Below are positions 26,014 through 35,686 of a stretch of DNA of 64,000 nucleotides, one piece after another. The notes beneath the pieces were generated by a model that saw only the letters and a program-made list of their open reading frames with translations, ran no database searches and was not told where the DNA came from. Within the stretch, counting starts at the first letter, position 1, and the number at the start of each line of letters is the position of its first letter. The DNA lies in NCBI RefSeq assembly GCF_019801465.1, contig NZ_JAHVJA010000001.1, positions 310,001-374,000 of the forward strand, written 5' to 3'. The stretch is from Leisingera daeponensis. GTDB lineage: Bacteria; Pseudomonadota; Alphaproteobacteria; Rhodobacterales; Rhodobacteraceae. The translations under genes and the position numbers were made by a program.

Positions 26014-28242
26014 ATGAGTGACAACAATCCGAATCCGGCACTGGACGGAATTGTGGAAGGCACAGCAGGCAATGACCTGATTGACGGTGCCTACACCGGC
26101 GATCCCGAAGGCGACATGGTGGATAACGCGGATGCGATCGACCCGGCGGCGGGCCCGGATGACGATGTCATCGTTGCAGGCAGCGGCGATGACAGCGTCT
26201 ACGCAGGCTCGGGCAGCGATACCGTGGATGGCGGCAGCGGTGATGATCTGATCCTGGGGGATGGCGTCTCTGGCAGCGGCGAGCCGGTGAAAATCACTAT
26301 TTCTTCGACCAGCTCCGCCTTTGACAACAAGGTCTTTGCCTACACCATCGACCCGGCAACCGGCGAGATCAGCAATGTCGTCATGCTGTCCGAGGAGGCC
26401 AGTGCTGATGTTGGCGAGACCTACCTCTATCATGCCCCTGAGGGCGCTGTGGTCGGCGTGGGCATCGTCAGCCCGCAAGGAACCTTTTACTCTTCCGGCT
26501 ATGGCAGCAATGCGGGCCTCAACCCGGACGGGCTGGACCACACTAAGGGGATCCATCAATTCCCGGATGGTTCCGTGCAGCTGGGGTTCGAGGACCTGCG
26601 CAACCTCGGCGACCGTGACTTCAATGACGTGAAGCTGATCATTGACCTGGGATCCTCCGGCACGACACTCGACAACGCGCATTACGATTATTCTTCCGAT
26701 CCGCGGGACCCGGTCGTGCCGGGCGATGACAGCCTGACCGGCGGCGAGGGCGACGACACCATTCTGGGCGGCGGCGGCGACGACACAATCGACGGCGGCG
26801 ACGGTTCTGACTCCGTGGACGGCGGCGACGGCGATGATGTGATCGACACCTCCAAGGACAGCGGCGTGCCGCTGCCGGACCGCGGCTTCCCGGGCTATAC
26901 CGGCACCGACCCGGACATTCCGTTCATTCCGGCGGATCCGGACCCGTTCGATGACATGGACACCGTTTTCGGCGGCGCCGGAAACGATACCATCTCGACC
27001 GGGGATGACGCCGACCTGATCGGCGGCGGGGCCGGCATGGACGTGATCGACGGGGGCATCGACGACGATACCATCGACGGCGGCACCGGCGATGACCTTC
27101 TGATCGGCGGCGAGGGGGCAGACATGCTGGCTGGCGGCGCCGGAGATGATACTATCTACGGCGGCCTGGACCCGGCTTTCCCGGATGGGCTGAACATCAC
27201 CGATGACGGCAGCGATGGCCGTCCCGCGGACCCCGACCCGACCAACGGCCGGGACACCATCTTTGGCGGTTCGGGCAATGATCTGATCTTTGGCCAGGAT
27301 GACGACGATGTCATCAGCGGCGGCTCGGGCGATGACACCATCGACGCAGGCATCGACGATGACGAAGTGCGCGGCGGTTCCGGCAACGATGTGATCATCG
27401 GCGGCCATGGCGCCGACACCCTGCTGGGCGGGGCGGACCGGGACACCTTTATCGGCGGCAATGACGGCGACATCGTTGATGGCGGCTCCGACGGCGATGA
27501 TTTCGACACCTTGGATATGCGCGGCTCCGGCCGGTTCGAGCTGAGCGGTGTCACCGTCGACCCGGATGGAAACAGCCTGTCGGGCACCGTCAACTTCCTG
27601 GACGGCGACGGGGAGGTGACCGGCTCGATGACCTTCGGCGAGATCGAGCAGATCATTCCTTGCTTCACGCCGGGCACGCTGATCGCCACTCCGCTGGGGG
27701 AGCGCAAGGTTGAGGACCTGCAGGCCGGCGACCGGGTGATCACCCGTGACAACGGCATCCAGGAAATCCGCTGGATCGGCACCCGCACGCTGGAGGCCGG
27801 CGATCTGAAGGGGGCTGCGCATCTTCAGCCGGTTCTGATCCGCCAAGGCGCCCTGGGCAACGGCCTGCCGGAGCGCGACATGATGGTCAGCCCGAACCAC
27901 CGGGTGCTGGTCGCAAATGACAAGACCGCGCTTTACTTCGAGGACCGTGAAGTGCTGGTTGCAGCCAAGCATCTGACCGGTCTGGCGGGCGTCGACGCGG
28001 TGGAGGTTTCCAGTGTCACCTACATCCACTTCATGTTCGACCAGCATGAGGTCGTACTGTCCGACGGCGCCTGGACCGAGAGTTTCCAGCCCGGCGATCA
28101 GTCCCTGCGCGGGCTGGACAACGCGCAGCGCAACGAATTGTTCGAACTGTTCCCGGAACTGAAGTCGCAAAAGGGCCGGGCGGCCTACAGCGCAGCGCGC
28201 CGGTCACTGCGGAAACATGAGGCGCATCTGCTTGTGCACTGA
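26014..28242 (+). CDS. Secreted RTX-repeat protein with C-terminal Hint domain
   Basis: A 742-residue acidic protein. Calcium-binding RTX nonapeptides of the GGxGxDxxx type appear near residues 50-90 and densely from about 240 to 510. A Hint (hedgehog/intein) domain starts at Cys550 (IPCFTPGTLIATPLGERKVE) and includes MMVSPNHRVLV near 627, with the expected N-H block. RTX proteins leave by type I secretion without a signal peptide, and the Hint part could self-process. No ABC/HlyD/TolC genes are adjacent. The start at 26014 follows GGAGAGGG. Confidence 0.9.
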   Translation: MSDNNPNPALDGIVEGTAGNDLIDGAYTGDPEGDMVDNADAIDPAAGPDDDVIVAGSGDDSVYAGSGSDTVDGGSGDDLILGDGVSGSGEPVKITISSTSSAFDNKVFAYTIDPATGEISNVVMLSEEASADVGETYLYHAPEGAVVGVGIVSPQGTFYSSGYGSNAGLNPDGLDHTKGIHQFPDGSVQLGFEDLRNLGDRDFNDVKLIIDLGSSGTTLDNAHYDYSSDPRDPVVPGDDSLTGGEGDDTILGGGGDDTIDGGDGSDSVDGGDGDDVIDTSKDSGVPLPDRGFPGYTGTDPDIPFIPADPDPFDDMDTVFGGAGNDTISTGDDADLIGGGAGMDVIDGGIDDDTIDGGTGDDLLIGGEGADMLAGGAGDDTIYGGLDPAFPDGLNITDDGSDGRPADPDPTNGRDTIFGGSGNDLIFGQDDDDVISGGSGDDTIDAGIDDDEVRGGSGNDVIIGGHGADTLLGGADRDTFIGGNDGDIVDGGSDGDDFDTLDMRGSGRFELSGVTVDPDGNSLSGTVNFLDGDGEVTGSMTFGEIEQIIPCFTPGTLIATPLGERKVEDLQAGDRVITRDNGIQEIRWIGTRTLEAGDLKGAAHLQPVLIRQGALGNGLPERDMMVSPNHRVLVANDKTALYFEDREVLVAAKHLTGLAGVDAVEVSSVTYIHFMFDQHEVVLSDGAWTESFQPGDQSLRGLDNAQRNELFELFPELKSQKGRAAYSAARRSLRKHEAHLLVH

Positions 28243-28293
28243 CAGGTGCAGCCGCCGTTTTGGGGGAAACGGCGGATAAGAGCGCAGCGCAGG

Positions 28294-28325
28294 AAGGCAG
28301 GGCCATGTGCCCTGCCTTCTTTGCT
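28294..28325 (+). terminator. Terminator of the RTX/Hint gene
   Basis: AAGGCAGGGC (28294-28303) pairs with GCCCTGCCTT (28309-28318) around CATGT, followed by CTTTGCTTTT. Confidence 0.85.
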
Positions 28326-28338
28326 TTTGGGGAGTGTG

Positions 28339-28920
28339 TCAGCGGTGCTGGCGCCAGGCGGCCCAGTCTTCCGGCGTGTCCAGATCTGTCAGCGCGTGGC
28401 GGCCAGGCAGGGGAACTGTCCGGACCGTCTCTGCCGTTAGGATGCTGCGGGCGCCTTGATCGCCGCCGAGTGATTTCAGCGCCGCAAAGCAGCGCTGCGG
28501 AAACAGCACGGGGTGGCCCGGGGTGCCGTCCACAGCTGTGGCGCGCAGGATGGGGCTGTCCGGGCCGTGGAACTGCGCAGCAAGCTGCAGCATGTCCTGC
28601 GCCGTGATCTCCGGCATGTCGGCAGGCAGGATCATCACCGCCTCCGTTCCTTCAGGCAGCGCTGCGGTGCCGCGGCGGATCGAGGCAGCCATGCCTTCGG
28701 CGGCATCCGGCACCGGCACCTGGATTGCATCGCCTGTTGCTGTTGCCCGCGGATGAGACAGGCCGGGCAGGGTGATGTAAACCGGCAGCCCGGTCAGGGC
28801 GGCCCGCCGGCACATCAGGGATAGCAGGGGCAGACCGTCCACGTCCTCCAGCAGCTTGTCACGGCCTTGCATCCGGGAGGAGGCGCCTGCCGCGAGCAGG
28901 AGAATGGCGATGGCGGTCAT
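28339..28920 (-). CDS. MobA/MocA-like nucleotidyltransferase
   Basis: A 193-residue NTP transferase. The N-terminal nucleotide-binding signature LLLAAGASSRMQGRDKLL is at residues 6-23, the metal-binding ILPADMPEIT near 100, and TPGHPVLFPQRCF near 132. The family includes MocA (molybdopterin cytidylyltransferase) and MobA; this short form is closer to MocA. The start at 28920 is chosen over an upstream in-frame ATG at 29094, whose stretch crosses a repeat element. No molybdoenzyme genes are next to it. Confidence 0.88.
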   Translation of the reverse strand: MTAIAILLLAAGASSRMQGRDKLLEDVDGLPLLSLMCRRAALTGLPVYITLPGLSHPRATATGDAIQVPVPDAAEGMAASIRRGTAALPEGTEAVMILPADMPEITAQDMLQLAAQFHGPDSPILRATAVDGTPGHPVLFPQRCFAALKSLGGDQGARSILTAETVRTVPLPGRHALTDLDTPEDWAAWRQHR

Positions 28921-28951
28921 GGGGTTCCGGGCCTTTGCACTGGGCCGCAAG

Positions 28952-28991
28952 GCCGGAGGCCTCCGGCGGGAGTATTTCAGGAAAGATGAAA
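28952..28991 (+). repeat. Dispersed hairpin repeat, copy 1
   Basis: A 16-base perfect palindrome (28952-28967) is followed directly by GGGAGTATTTCAGGAAAGAT and GAAA. The same layout occurs on the minus strand at 43533-43579 (hairpin, then GGGATACTTGAGGCCAGATG and AAA). Confidence 0.6.
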
Positions 28992-29143
28992 ACAGGAGCG
29001 GCCGCCCGGCGCAAGCGGGGAAACCGGCAGCTAGGTCAGCATGTGTGACCGAATGTTTCGCGCGCGAAACATTGGGGTAAGGGGGCTGACCCAACCGTTG
29101 CGGAAGCGACGCGGGGTCAGCGTGCGCAGGTATGGCAACAGGA

Positions 29144-29176
29144 GGCAGGCAGGTCAGGATTGCTGACCTGCCTGCC
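29144..29176 (-). terminator. Strong hairpin at the end of the dimethylglycine-dehydrogenase-like gene
   Basis: A 14-bp perfect stem (29144-29157 with 29163-29176) around a 5-base loop, just beyond the stop at 29182. There is no T-run on the minus strand, so it may terminate weakly or protect the mRNA 3' end. Confidence 0.5.
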
Positions 29177-29181
29177 GGGTA

Positions 29182-31599
29182 TCAGCCGCGCATCCGAGCG
29201 CCGTCGGCGTCGAACAATGGCTGGGTGATCAGGCGGGCCTTGTACATCTTGCCAAGGATTTCGATCTCTGCCTCCAACCCTTCCTTGGCTTTCTCGGTGG
29301 GGACAAACCCCAGCGCGATGGATTTCTCCGCGTGGTGCGAATAGCCGCCGGAGGTGCAGAAACCCACGACCGCGCCGTCGAGCCAGATCGGCTCATAGGC
29401 CACCACATCAGCGTCGTCTGCCGCGACTTCAAAAGCGCAGAGCTGGCGGGCGGGACCTGCGTCGCGTTCGGCCTCAGCGGCGGCGCGTCCAATGAAATCA
29501 ACGGGTTTATTGAAGGAGATGAAGCGGTCCAGCCCGGTTTCCGCGGCGGTGTAGTCGGGCGAGAACTCGCGCAGCCAGGAGCCGAAGAACTTGTCCAGGC
29601 GCAGCGACATCATTGCCCGCATGCCAAACGGTTTCATGCCGTGGGGCTGACCGGCAGACCACAGGGCATCCCAGAGGGCGCGTTGGGAGGGCAGGTCGCA
29701 GTAGATCTCATATCCCAGATCGCCGGTGTAGCTGACACGCTGCACGATGCAGTCGGCCATGCCCACGGTCAGGCGGCGCACGTCCATGAAGCGCATGTCC
29801 GAGATGTCGGACCGGGTGCAGGCCTGCAGCACCTCGCGGGCCTTGGGGCCTGCGATCTGGAAGCCGTTGCGGGTGTCGGAGATGCTTTCGAGGTGAATGC
29901 CTGCGTCCAGGTTTTGCAGGAACCAGCGCATGTGGTAGGCCTGCGAGCCATAAGATGCGGTGAGCTGGAACTCGTCCTCTGACAGGCAGGAGATAGTGAA
30001 ATCGCCGATCAGGCGGCCCTTGGGCGACAGCATCGGGGTTAGCGACAGGCGGCCGGGCTGCGGCACCCGGCCTGCCATGATGCGGTCGAGCCAGGCGCGG
30101 GCGCCGGTGCCTTTGACCAGGTACTTGCCGAAGTTGTGGACCTCGTTGATGCCCACGTTTTCGCGCACGGCTTTGACTTCGCGCGCGGTGGCCTCGAAGG
30201 CGTTGGAGCGGCGGAAGGACGGGGTCTCATACCGCGGCTCGTCCCCTTCGGCGAAGTAGTTCGGGACTTCCATGCCGTATTGCGCGCCCCAGACCGCGCC
30301 CATGCCATCGAAGATGTCATACATCGGAGTTGTGCGGAACGGGCGGGCGGCGGGCAGCTCCTCGTTCGGGTAGGCGATGGAGAAGCGTTTCTGATAGTTT
30401 TCAATAACTTTGGGCCGGGTGTAGCCCGGGGTGATCCAGTCGCCGAAGCGGGCGCAGTCCATCGCGAAGGTGTCGCGCTCGCATTCGCCCTCGACCATCC
30501 ATTGGGCCAGCATCAGCCCGACACCGCCGCCCTGGGAGAAGCCGGCCATCACGGCGCAGGCGGACCAGTAGTTGCGCATGCCGGGCACTGGGCCGACCAG
30601 CGGGTTGCCGTCCGGGGCAAAGGTGAAGGGGCCGTGGATCACGGATTTGACGCCTGCGGCCTCCAGCGCAGGGAAGCGTTTGTAGGCGAAGGCGATGGAG
30701 TCCTCGATCTTGTCGAAGTCATCGGGCAGCAGCTCGTGGCCGAAGTCCCATGGGGTGCCGTCCACTGCCCAGGGTTTGCAGGGCTGTTCGTAGAAGCCGA
30801 TGCAGAGGCCGCGGCCTTCCTGGCGCAGATAGCTTTCGCCGGCCGGGTCCATCACATGCGGATGTTCGCCGCCTGCGTCGATGATCTCGGCAATCATCGG
30901 CACCTCGTCGGTGACGATATACTGGTGCTCCATCGGGTGCAGCGGGAAGTAGACACCGGCCATGGCGCCGACCTCGCGCGCCCAGAGGCCGCCTGCGTTG
31001 ACGACGTGTTCGGCGTGGATGGTGCCCTTGTTCGTCACCACATCCCAGGTGCCGTCCGGGCGCTGGTTGGTCTCGATCACCTTGCAATGGGTCTCAATCG
31101 TGGCGCCGCCCATGCGTGCGGCCTTGGCATAGGCATGGGTGGTGCCGGAGGGGTCAAGGTGGCCGTCGAGCGGGTCGTAGAGGCCGCCGATGATGCCGTC
31201 GACGTTGGTGACGGGGGCGATCTTCTTGATCTCTTCCGGGGAGACGATTTCGGTCTCCAGCCCCATGAAACGGTGCTTGGCGCGTTCGGCTTTCAGCATG
31301 TCGAAGCGTTCCTGGGTCTCGGCCAGGGTGACGCCGCCCACGTGGTGGAGGCCGCAGGACATGCCGGTGATCTCTTCCAGCTCTTTATAAAGCTTGATGG
31401 TGTAGCCCTGCAGTGCGGCCATGTTGGTGTCGCCGTTGAGCGTATGGAAACCGCCCGCCGCGTGCCAGGTGGAGCCTGAAGTGAGCTCCGAGCGTTCGAT
31501 CAGCATGACGTCGGACCAGCCGAGCTTGGTGAGGTGGTAGAGGACAGAGCAGCCGACGACGCCGCCGCCGATCACTGCCACGCGGGTGGTGGTTTTCAT
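29182..31599 (-). CDS. Dimethylglycine-dehydrogenase-like FAD oxidoreductase with GcvT domain
   Basis: An 805-residue two-part enzyme. The N-terminal DAO-type FAD domain has AVIGGGVVGCSVLYHL at residues 8-23 and SGSTWHAAGG near 45, which contains a candidate covalent-flavin histidine. From about residue 420 it continues into GcvT folate-binding domains. Such proteins oxidatively demethylate dimethylglycine or sarcosine and pass the methyl carbon to tetrahydrofolate. The start at 31599 follows GGGAGG. Its substrate could be a relative of dimethylglycine, since the GcvT-fused group is diverse. Confidence 0.88.
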   Translation of the reverse strand: MKTTTRVAVIGGGVVGCSVLYHLTKLGWSDVMLIERSELTSGSTWHAAGGFHTLNGDTNMAALQGYTIKLYKELEEITGMSCGLHHVGGVTLAETQERFDMLKAERAKHRFMGLETEIVSPEEIKKIAPVTNVDGIIGGLYDPLDGHLDPSGTTHAYAKAARMGGATIETHCKVIETNQRPDGTWDVVTNKGTIHAEHVVNAGGLWAREVGAMAGVYFPLHPMEHQYIVTDEVPMIAEIIDAGGEHPHVMDPAGESYLRQEGRGLCIGFYEQPCKPWAVDGTPWDFGHELLPDDFDKIEDSIAFAYKRFPALEAAGVKSVIHGPFTFAPDGNPLVGPVPGMRNYWSACAVMAGFSQGGGVGLMLAQWMVEGECERDTFAMDCARFGDWITPGYTRPKVIENYQKRFSIAYPNEELPAARPFRTTPMYDIFDGMGAVWGAQYGMEVPNYFAEGDEPRYETPSFRRSNAFEATAREVKAVRENVGINEVHNFGKYLVKGTGARAWLDRIMAGRVPQPGRLSLTPMLSPKGRLIGDFTISCLSEDEFQLTASYGSQAYHMRWFLQNLDAGIHLESISDTRNGFQIAGPKAREVLQACTRSDISDMRFMDVRRLTVGMADCIVQRVSYTGDLGYEIYCDLPSQRALWDALWSAGQPHGMKPFGMRAMMSLRLDKFFGSWLREFSPDYTAAETGLDRFISFNKPVDFIGRAAAEAERDAGPARQLCAFEVAADDADVVAYEPIWLDGAVVGFCTSGGYSHHAEKSIALGFVPTEKAKEGLEAEIEILGKMYKARLITQPLFDADGARMRG

Positions 31600-31707
31600 G
31601 TGGGCCTCCCTGGATAGGTGTTTCCCGCATTCTGTACAGAAGTGAACAGTAGTCCAGAAGAAAAACGGCACGGCGTGCCGCTTATGGGCCTCTGGAGGGA
31701 TCCGGGG

Positions 31708-33342
31708 TTACTCAGAAGTGCGGAAGCGGCTGTTCTCGATGAGGAAAATTGCCGTCAGCGGGGCGGCCAGGAGAATGACACCAACCGTGATCAGCAGCAT
31801 TCCCAGCTGGGAATAGTCGGCGGGCGTGGTGATATTGCCTGCCGAATCTGTGACCTCGCGTGTGACCACGAAGATTTCGTTCAGGTATTTGGTGCCGAGG
31901 CTGGAGGCCGATAACGCCAGGTTGGTGAAGGAGGCCATGACCGCAAAGAAGGTGGCCTTGAGCCCCGAAGGCGCGTTGCGGGCGATCCAGGCGAGCATCG
32001 GGATCATCGCGACCTGGCCCAGCGGCGATTCCACTGCGGTGTCGACGATGGCGATGAAGCGGGCGTCGACAATGCCGCCGGTCATTTCGGAGGTCCAGTG
32101 GTGGGCGCCGTAGTAAAGCGCGATGTTGGGCAGGCTGAGCACGGCTTCGGTGATGGCGAGGAAGGCGACGATCCAGGCAATCGGGCGGCTCGCCATCATC
32201 GGCCGGAAGATCAGCATACCCGCCAGCGTGAGCAGCGAGGTGATGAGGGAGAGGACCGACAGGAACTGCTGGTCAAAGCCCAGCACGTCGATCTCGAACC
32301 AGGTGGCGCCGGGGCCGCGCAAGGGTGTGGCGCGGTAGACGAAGATGATGATAGCGGTGCCGATCAGCGCGCGGGCCTGGTCCGTCGGCAGCACGGCGAC
32401 AAGCTGGCGCATCAGGAACAGCACGATGGCCATGGAGCCGGCAAAGACGATTTCCTGCGAGTAGGGCACATCGCCCAGCCCCACGGCGAGGGAGAGCGCG
32501 ACAAAGGCGCCGCCGCCGAGGAAATACCAGTGGTTGGGCGTAACCGGCTCGCGCGGCAGGTCTATGCGGCTGCGGATTTCGGCTTCGTCCACACCTGCGC
32601 GGCGCAGCCGGGCGGCCTTGCGCCGTTTCTGCCAGATCGCCAGCGCCACGCCGGACAGCGAGATCACCGGGATCAACAGGGCGAGAGTGAAGACAAAGCC
32701 GTAGAGCGCGCCCTTTTCCGGCTGCGGCAGCGCGTCCGCGCCATCGAACAGGGCGACGTTCAGCGCGGCGGCGGCGCTGGAGCCGCCGATCAGGGCGATC
32801 CGCCCGAAGGTCTGCATGGTCGTATGCAGCGATTTTGTCTCGGCTTCGGGCAGAGTGTTTCCCTGCTCGTCGGTGTGGGGCACGGCCTCCACCGACATGG
32901 CATCGGCGACCACGTCCTGCAGCACGAAGCCGCAGGGCGCCAGCAGCGCCGAGGTGACGTACCAGGCATTGATCGGCATCACCGCGCCCATCATGGCTGG
33001 TTCCAGCACGATGGCGGCAAGGATGCCATAGCTGGCGGCCATCAGCGCCGCCCCCGCCAGGATCAGCAGGTATTTCCAGCGCCAGATCAGGTCGACCAGA
33101 TGCCCTAGCGGCATCTTCAGCGCCCAGGGCAGGCCCACCCAGAATGCCAGCCCGGCCAGAAAGGCGGCGGAAAGGTCGAGGTATTCCTTGACGTAAAAGG
33201 ACGCGGCAACGGTGCTGATGCCCTGCGCACCATAGGCGAAATAGATCAGGAGCGGCGGCAGGAAGGACCAGCGCAGCTGGCGGAACAGTTCCAGCACAAT
33301 CCTGTCGAACCAGCCCCAGGCCAGCGCGGCAGCGCGGGTCAT
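31708..33342 (-). CDS. MFS carrier of the BT1 (folate-biopterin) type
   Basis: A 544-residue membrane protein with about twelve hydrophobic segments. The motif LQDVVADAMSVEAVP near residue 143 is typical of the BT1/folate-biopterin branch of MFS carriers. It follows the CorC-like gene by 13 bases, with GGAGGGCGG before its ATG, so the two are probably co-transcribed. The substrate is unknown. A folate link to the neighbouring THF-dependent oxidoreductase downstream is tempting but unproven. Confidence 0.8.
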   Translation of the reverse strand: MTRAAALAWGWFDRIVLELFRQLRWSFLPPLLIYFAYGAQGISTVAASFYVKEYLDLSAAFLAGLAFWVGLPWALKMPLGHLVDLIWRWKYLLILAGAALMAASYGILAAIVLEPAMMGAVMPINAWYVTSALLAPCGFVLQDVVADAMSVEAVPHTDEQGNTLPEAETKSLHTTMQTFGRIALIGGSSAAAALNVALFDGADALPQPEKGALYGFVFTLALLIPVISLSGVALAIWQKRRKAARLRRAGVDEAEIRSRIDLPREPVTPNHWYFLGGGAFVALSLAVGLGDVPYSQEIVFAGSMAIVLFLMRQLVAVLPTDQARALIGTAIIIFVYRATPLRGPGATWFEIDVLGFDQQFLSVLSLITSLLTLAGMLIFRPMMASRPIAWIVAFLAITEAVLSLPNIALYYGAHHWTSEMTGGIVDARFIAIVDTAVESPLGQVAMIPMLAWIARNAPSGLKATFFAVMASFTNLALSASSLGTKYLNEIFVVTREVTDSAGNITTPADYSQLGMLLITVGVILLAAPLTAIFLIENSRFRTSE

Positions 33343-33355
33343 GGCCGCCCTCCGG

Positions 33356-34666
33356 TCAAGACAGCGGCCTGATCTTGAGCTCGGTCACCCGGTTGCCCTC
33401 GCGCGCGGTCACCTCGAACCGGAAGCCGTGGAAGGAGAACACCTGGCCCTTGACCGGGATCATCTGCGCCTCGTGAATGACCAGGCCTGCAATAGTGTTG
33501 GCCTCGTCATCCGGCAAGTTCCACTCGGTGGCCCGGTTCACGTCGCGGATGGTGGCTGCGCCCTCGACCAGATAGGAGCCGTCGGAGCTTTTCTTGACGA
33601 TGTTCTCCTCGTGCGGGTCGAATTCATCGGTGATCTCACCGACGATCTCTTCCAGGATATCTTCCAGCGTGATCAGCCCCTGCAGGGCGCCGTATTCGTC
33701 CACCACCAATGCGAAGTGCGATCTCATCCGCAGGAACTGGCGCATCTGTTCGTCAAGCGTGGTGGTTTCAGGGATGAAATAGGGGGCTTTGGCGACCTGA
33801 GAGATGTCGAAAGACTGCAGGCGCCCGGAATCCCCGGCCGCACCGCCGGCCTGTTCATACATCGCCCTGAACAGGTCCTTGGCGTGGACGACGCCGATGA
33901 TGTTCTCCTGTTCGCCGCGGAACACCGGCAGGCGGGTGTGCTGGCTTTGCAGGCACTGCTCCAGAATGGTTTCCGGCTCTGCATCGGCGTCGATCATTTC
34001 GATGTTGGAGCGGTGCAGCATCACTTCCTCGACAAACCGGTCGGAGAGGTCAAGCGCGCCCAGGATGCGGTCGCGGTCTTCCTTTTCGACCACGCCTTCG
34101 GAATGGCCAAGCTGCAGTGCGCCGGCGATCTCCTCGCGCACCGCCATGATGTGGCTGTCCGGGTCGATCTGGACGCCGAAGACACGCAGCACGCCGCGCA
34201 CGAACAGCCGCACCGCGCCCACGATCGGTGACAGCAGCATAACGAGGATACTGATCGGCGCCGACACGGCCGAAGCGGCCTTCTCGGCATTGGAAATGGC
34301 ATAAGTCTTGGGCAGAACTTCGGCAAAGACCAGCACCAGCAAGGTCATCACCAGCGTTGCCATCGCGACGCCGCCTTCTCCGAAGAGGCGGGTAAAGAGC
34401 GCGGTAGCGAGCGAGGCTGCGAGGATGTTGACGACGTTGTTACCCAGCAGGACCGATCCGATCAGGCGCTCGTTGTCTTCGGTAATGACCAGCGCGCGTT
34501 CTGCGCCGCGGGAGCCCTTGTCGGCCTGGGCGCGCAGCTTGCCGCGCGACGCGGCGGTCAGCGCGGTCTCGGACCCGGAGAAGAAGGCCGAAAGCACAAG
34601 GAGCAGGACAATGGCCCCGGCAGTAGTCCAGAAGGCGCTGTCGAGTACGGAGGTGGCGGTGTCCAT
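33356..34666 (-). CDS. CorC/HlyC-like CNNM-domain protein
   Basis: A 436-residue protein. The N-terminal DUF21/CNNM membrane domain (AFFSGSETALTAASRGKL near residue 28) has about four membrane segments. A CBS pair lies around 205-340, with VVDEYGALQGLITLEDILEE near 315. A C-terminal CorC_HlyC domain closes it. The family is tied to Mg2+ export or regulation; older haemolysin labels are historical. It lies upstream of the BT1-type carrier. Confidence 0.92.
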   Translation of the reverse strand: MDTATSVLDSAFWTTAGAIVLLLVLSAFFSGSETALTAASRGKLRAQADKGSRGAERALVITEDNERLIGSVLLGNNVVNILAASLATALFTRLFGEGGVAMATLVMTLLVLVFAEVLPKTYAISNAEKAASAVSAPISILVMLLSPIVGAVRLFVRGVLRVFGVQIDPDSHIMAVREEIAGALQLGHSEGVVEKEDRDRILGALDLSDRFVEEVMLHRSNIEMIDADAEPETILEQCLQSQHTRLPVFRGEQENIIGVVHAKDLFRAMYEQAGGAAGDSGRLQSFDISQVAKAPYFIPETTTLDEQMRQFLRMRSHFALVVDEYGALQGLITLEDILEEIVGEITDEFDPHEENIVKKSSDGSYLVEGAATIRDVNRATEWNLPDDEANTIAGLVIHEAQMIPVKGQVFSFHGFRFEVTAREGNRVTELKIRPLS

Positions 34667-34743
34667 GAGGGGTTCAGATGTCCGGTCTGTTGATTGTTCG
34701 CTGTATTTATGGGGCCTTAGCCCCGCCGCTTCAAGCGCTGCGG

Positions 34744-35685
34744 TTAACCGCGGCGTGCCAGAGGATGATGTTCCAGCACCAGTTCCTGCAGCCGGGCATC
34801 CAGCACATGGGTATAGATTTCGGTGGTGGCAATGTCGGCGTGGCCGAGCAGCGCCTGGATCGCGCGCAGGTCGGCACCGTTAGCCAGGAGATGGGTGGCA
34901 AAGGCGTGGCGCAGGGTGTGCGGCGTCACCTTGTCCGGGGAGATGCCGCCGGTCGCCGCCAGTTCCTTGATCAGCAGGTAGAACCGGTGCCGGGTCAGAT
35001 GGCCGGACTTGCCGCGTGACGGGAACAGGAACCGCGAGGGCGGGTGGCCCTTGGCCTCCCGTTCGGCATCGGCCTTATCCCGCGCCAGCAGCCATTGCGC
35101 CAGCGCTTCGCGGGCGGGTGGAGACAGCGGCACCATGCGTTCCTTGCCGCCCTTGCCGAGGATCAGCAGCATCCGCGGGTCGCCGCGGGCCGCCGACACC
35201 GGCAGCGAGACCAGTTCGGTCACCCGCATCCCCGTGGCATAGAGCAGTTCCATCAGGCAGGTGTTGCGCAGCCTGTCGCTTTCACTTCGGCCGGTGTGGC
35301 GGGCTGCCTCGAGGAGCCGGTCGACTTCGATCACCTCAAGGGTTTTCGGCAGCCGCTTCTCGCGGCCCGGACCGCGGATCTGGATCGCTGGGTTGTCCAC
35401 GCGCCAGCCTTCTTCAAATGCGAAACGGTAGATCTGCTTGACCGCAGACAGCCGCCGCGCCCGGGTGGAGCGGGCCAGTCCTTGCGCGTCGCAATCAATC
35501 AGGTAGGCCTCGATATCATCCTGGCTGGCGCTGAGGAAGCTGAGCTTGCGGTGCTCCAGCCAGGCGGTCAGGTCCTTGAGGTCGCGGCCATAGGCCAGCA
35601 GCGTGTTCTGCGAGGCGCCGGTCTCTGCCGCCTGGGCGTCCAGGAAGGTGGAAATCCATAGGAAATTGTCACGCGGTGCGGCCAT
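34744..35685 (-). CDS. xerD: Tyrosine recombinase XerD
   Basis: A 313-residue site-specific recombinase. A SAM-like N-terminal core-binding domain spans 1-95. The catalytic residues are visible: Arg in ATGMRVTELV (near 155), Lys in GKGGKERMVP, His/Arg in TPHTLRHAFATHLL, His in LLGHADIATTE and Tyr in IYTHV. XerCD resolves chromosome dimers at dif before division. It sits one base after the 505-aa unknown gene and is separate from xerC. Its length and housekeeping context argue against a mobile-element integrase. Confidence 0.92.
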   Translation of the reverse strand: MAAPRDNFLWISTFLDAQAAETGASQNTLLAYGRDLKDLTAWLEHRKLSFLSASQDDIEAYLIDCDAQGLARSTRARRLSAVKQIYRFAFEEGWRVDNPAIQIRGPGREKRLPKTLEVIEVDRLLEAARHTGRSESDRLRNTCLMELLYATGMRVTELVSLPVSAARGDPRMLLILGKGGKERMVPLSPPAREALAQWLLARDKADAEREAKGHPPSRFLFPSRGKSGHLTRHRFYLLIKELAATGGISPDKVTPHTLRHAFATHLLANGADLRAIQALLGHADIATTEIYTHVLDARLQELVLEHHPLARRG

Positions 35686-35686
35686 G

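Noticed and set aside
25870-28170. A 766-aa open frame on the minus strand opposite the RTX/Hint gene
   Set aside because: It mirrors the Gly/Asp-rich RTX repeats, lacks a ribosome site and shows no family features. Long antisense frames are expected opposite such GC-biased repeats.
34710-34723. GGGGC-TTA-GCCCC-like hairpin after xerD as a terminator
   Set aside because: Stem of only five pairs with no T-run, just ahead of the CorC-like gene.
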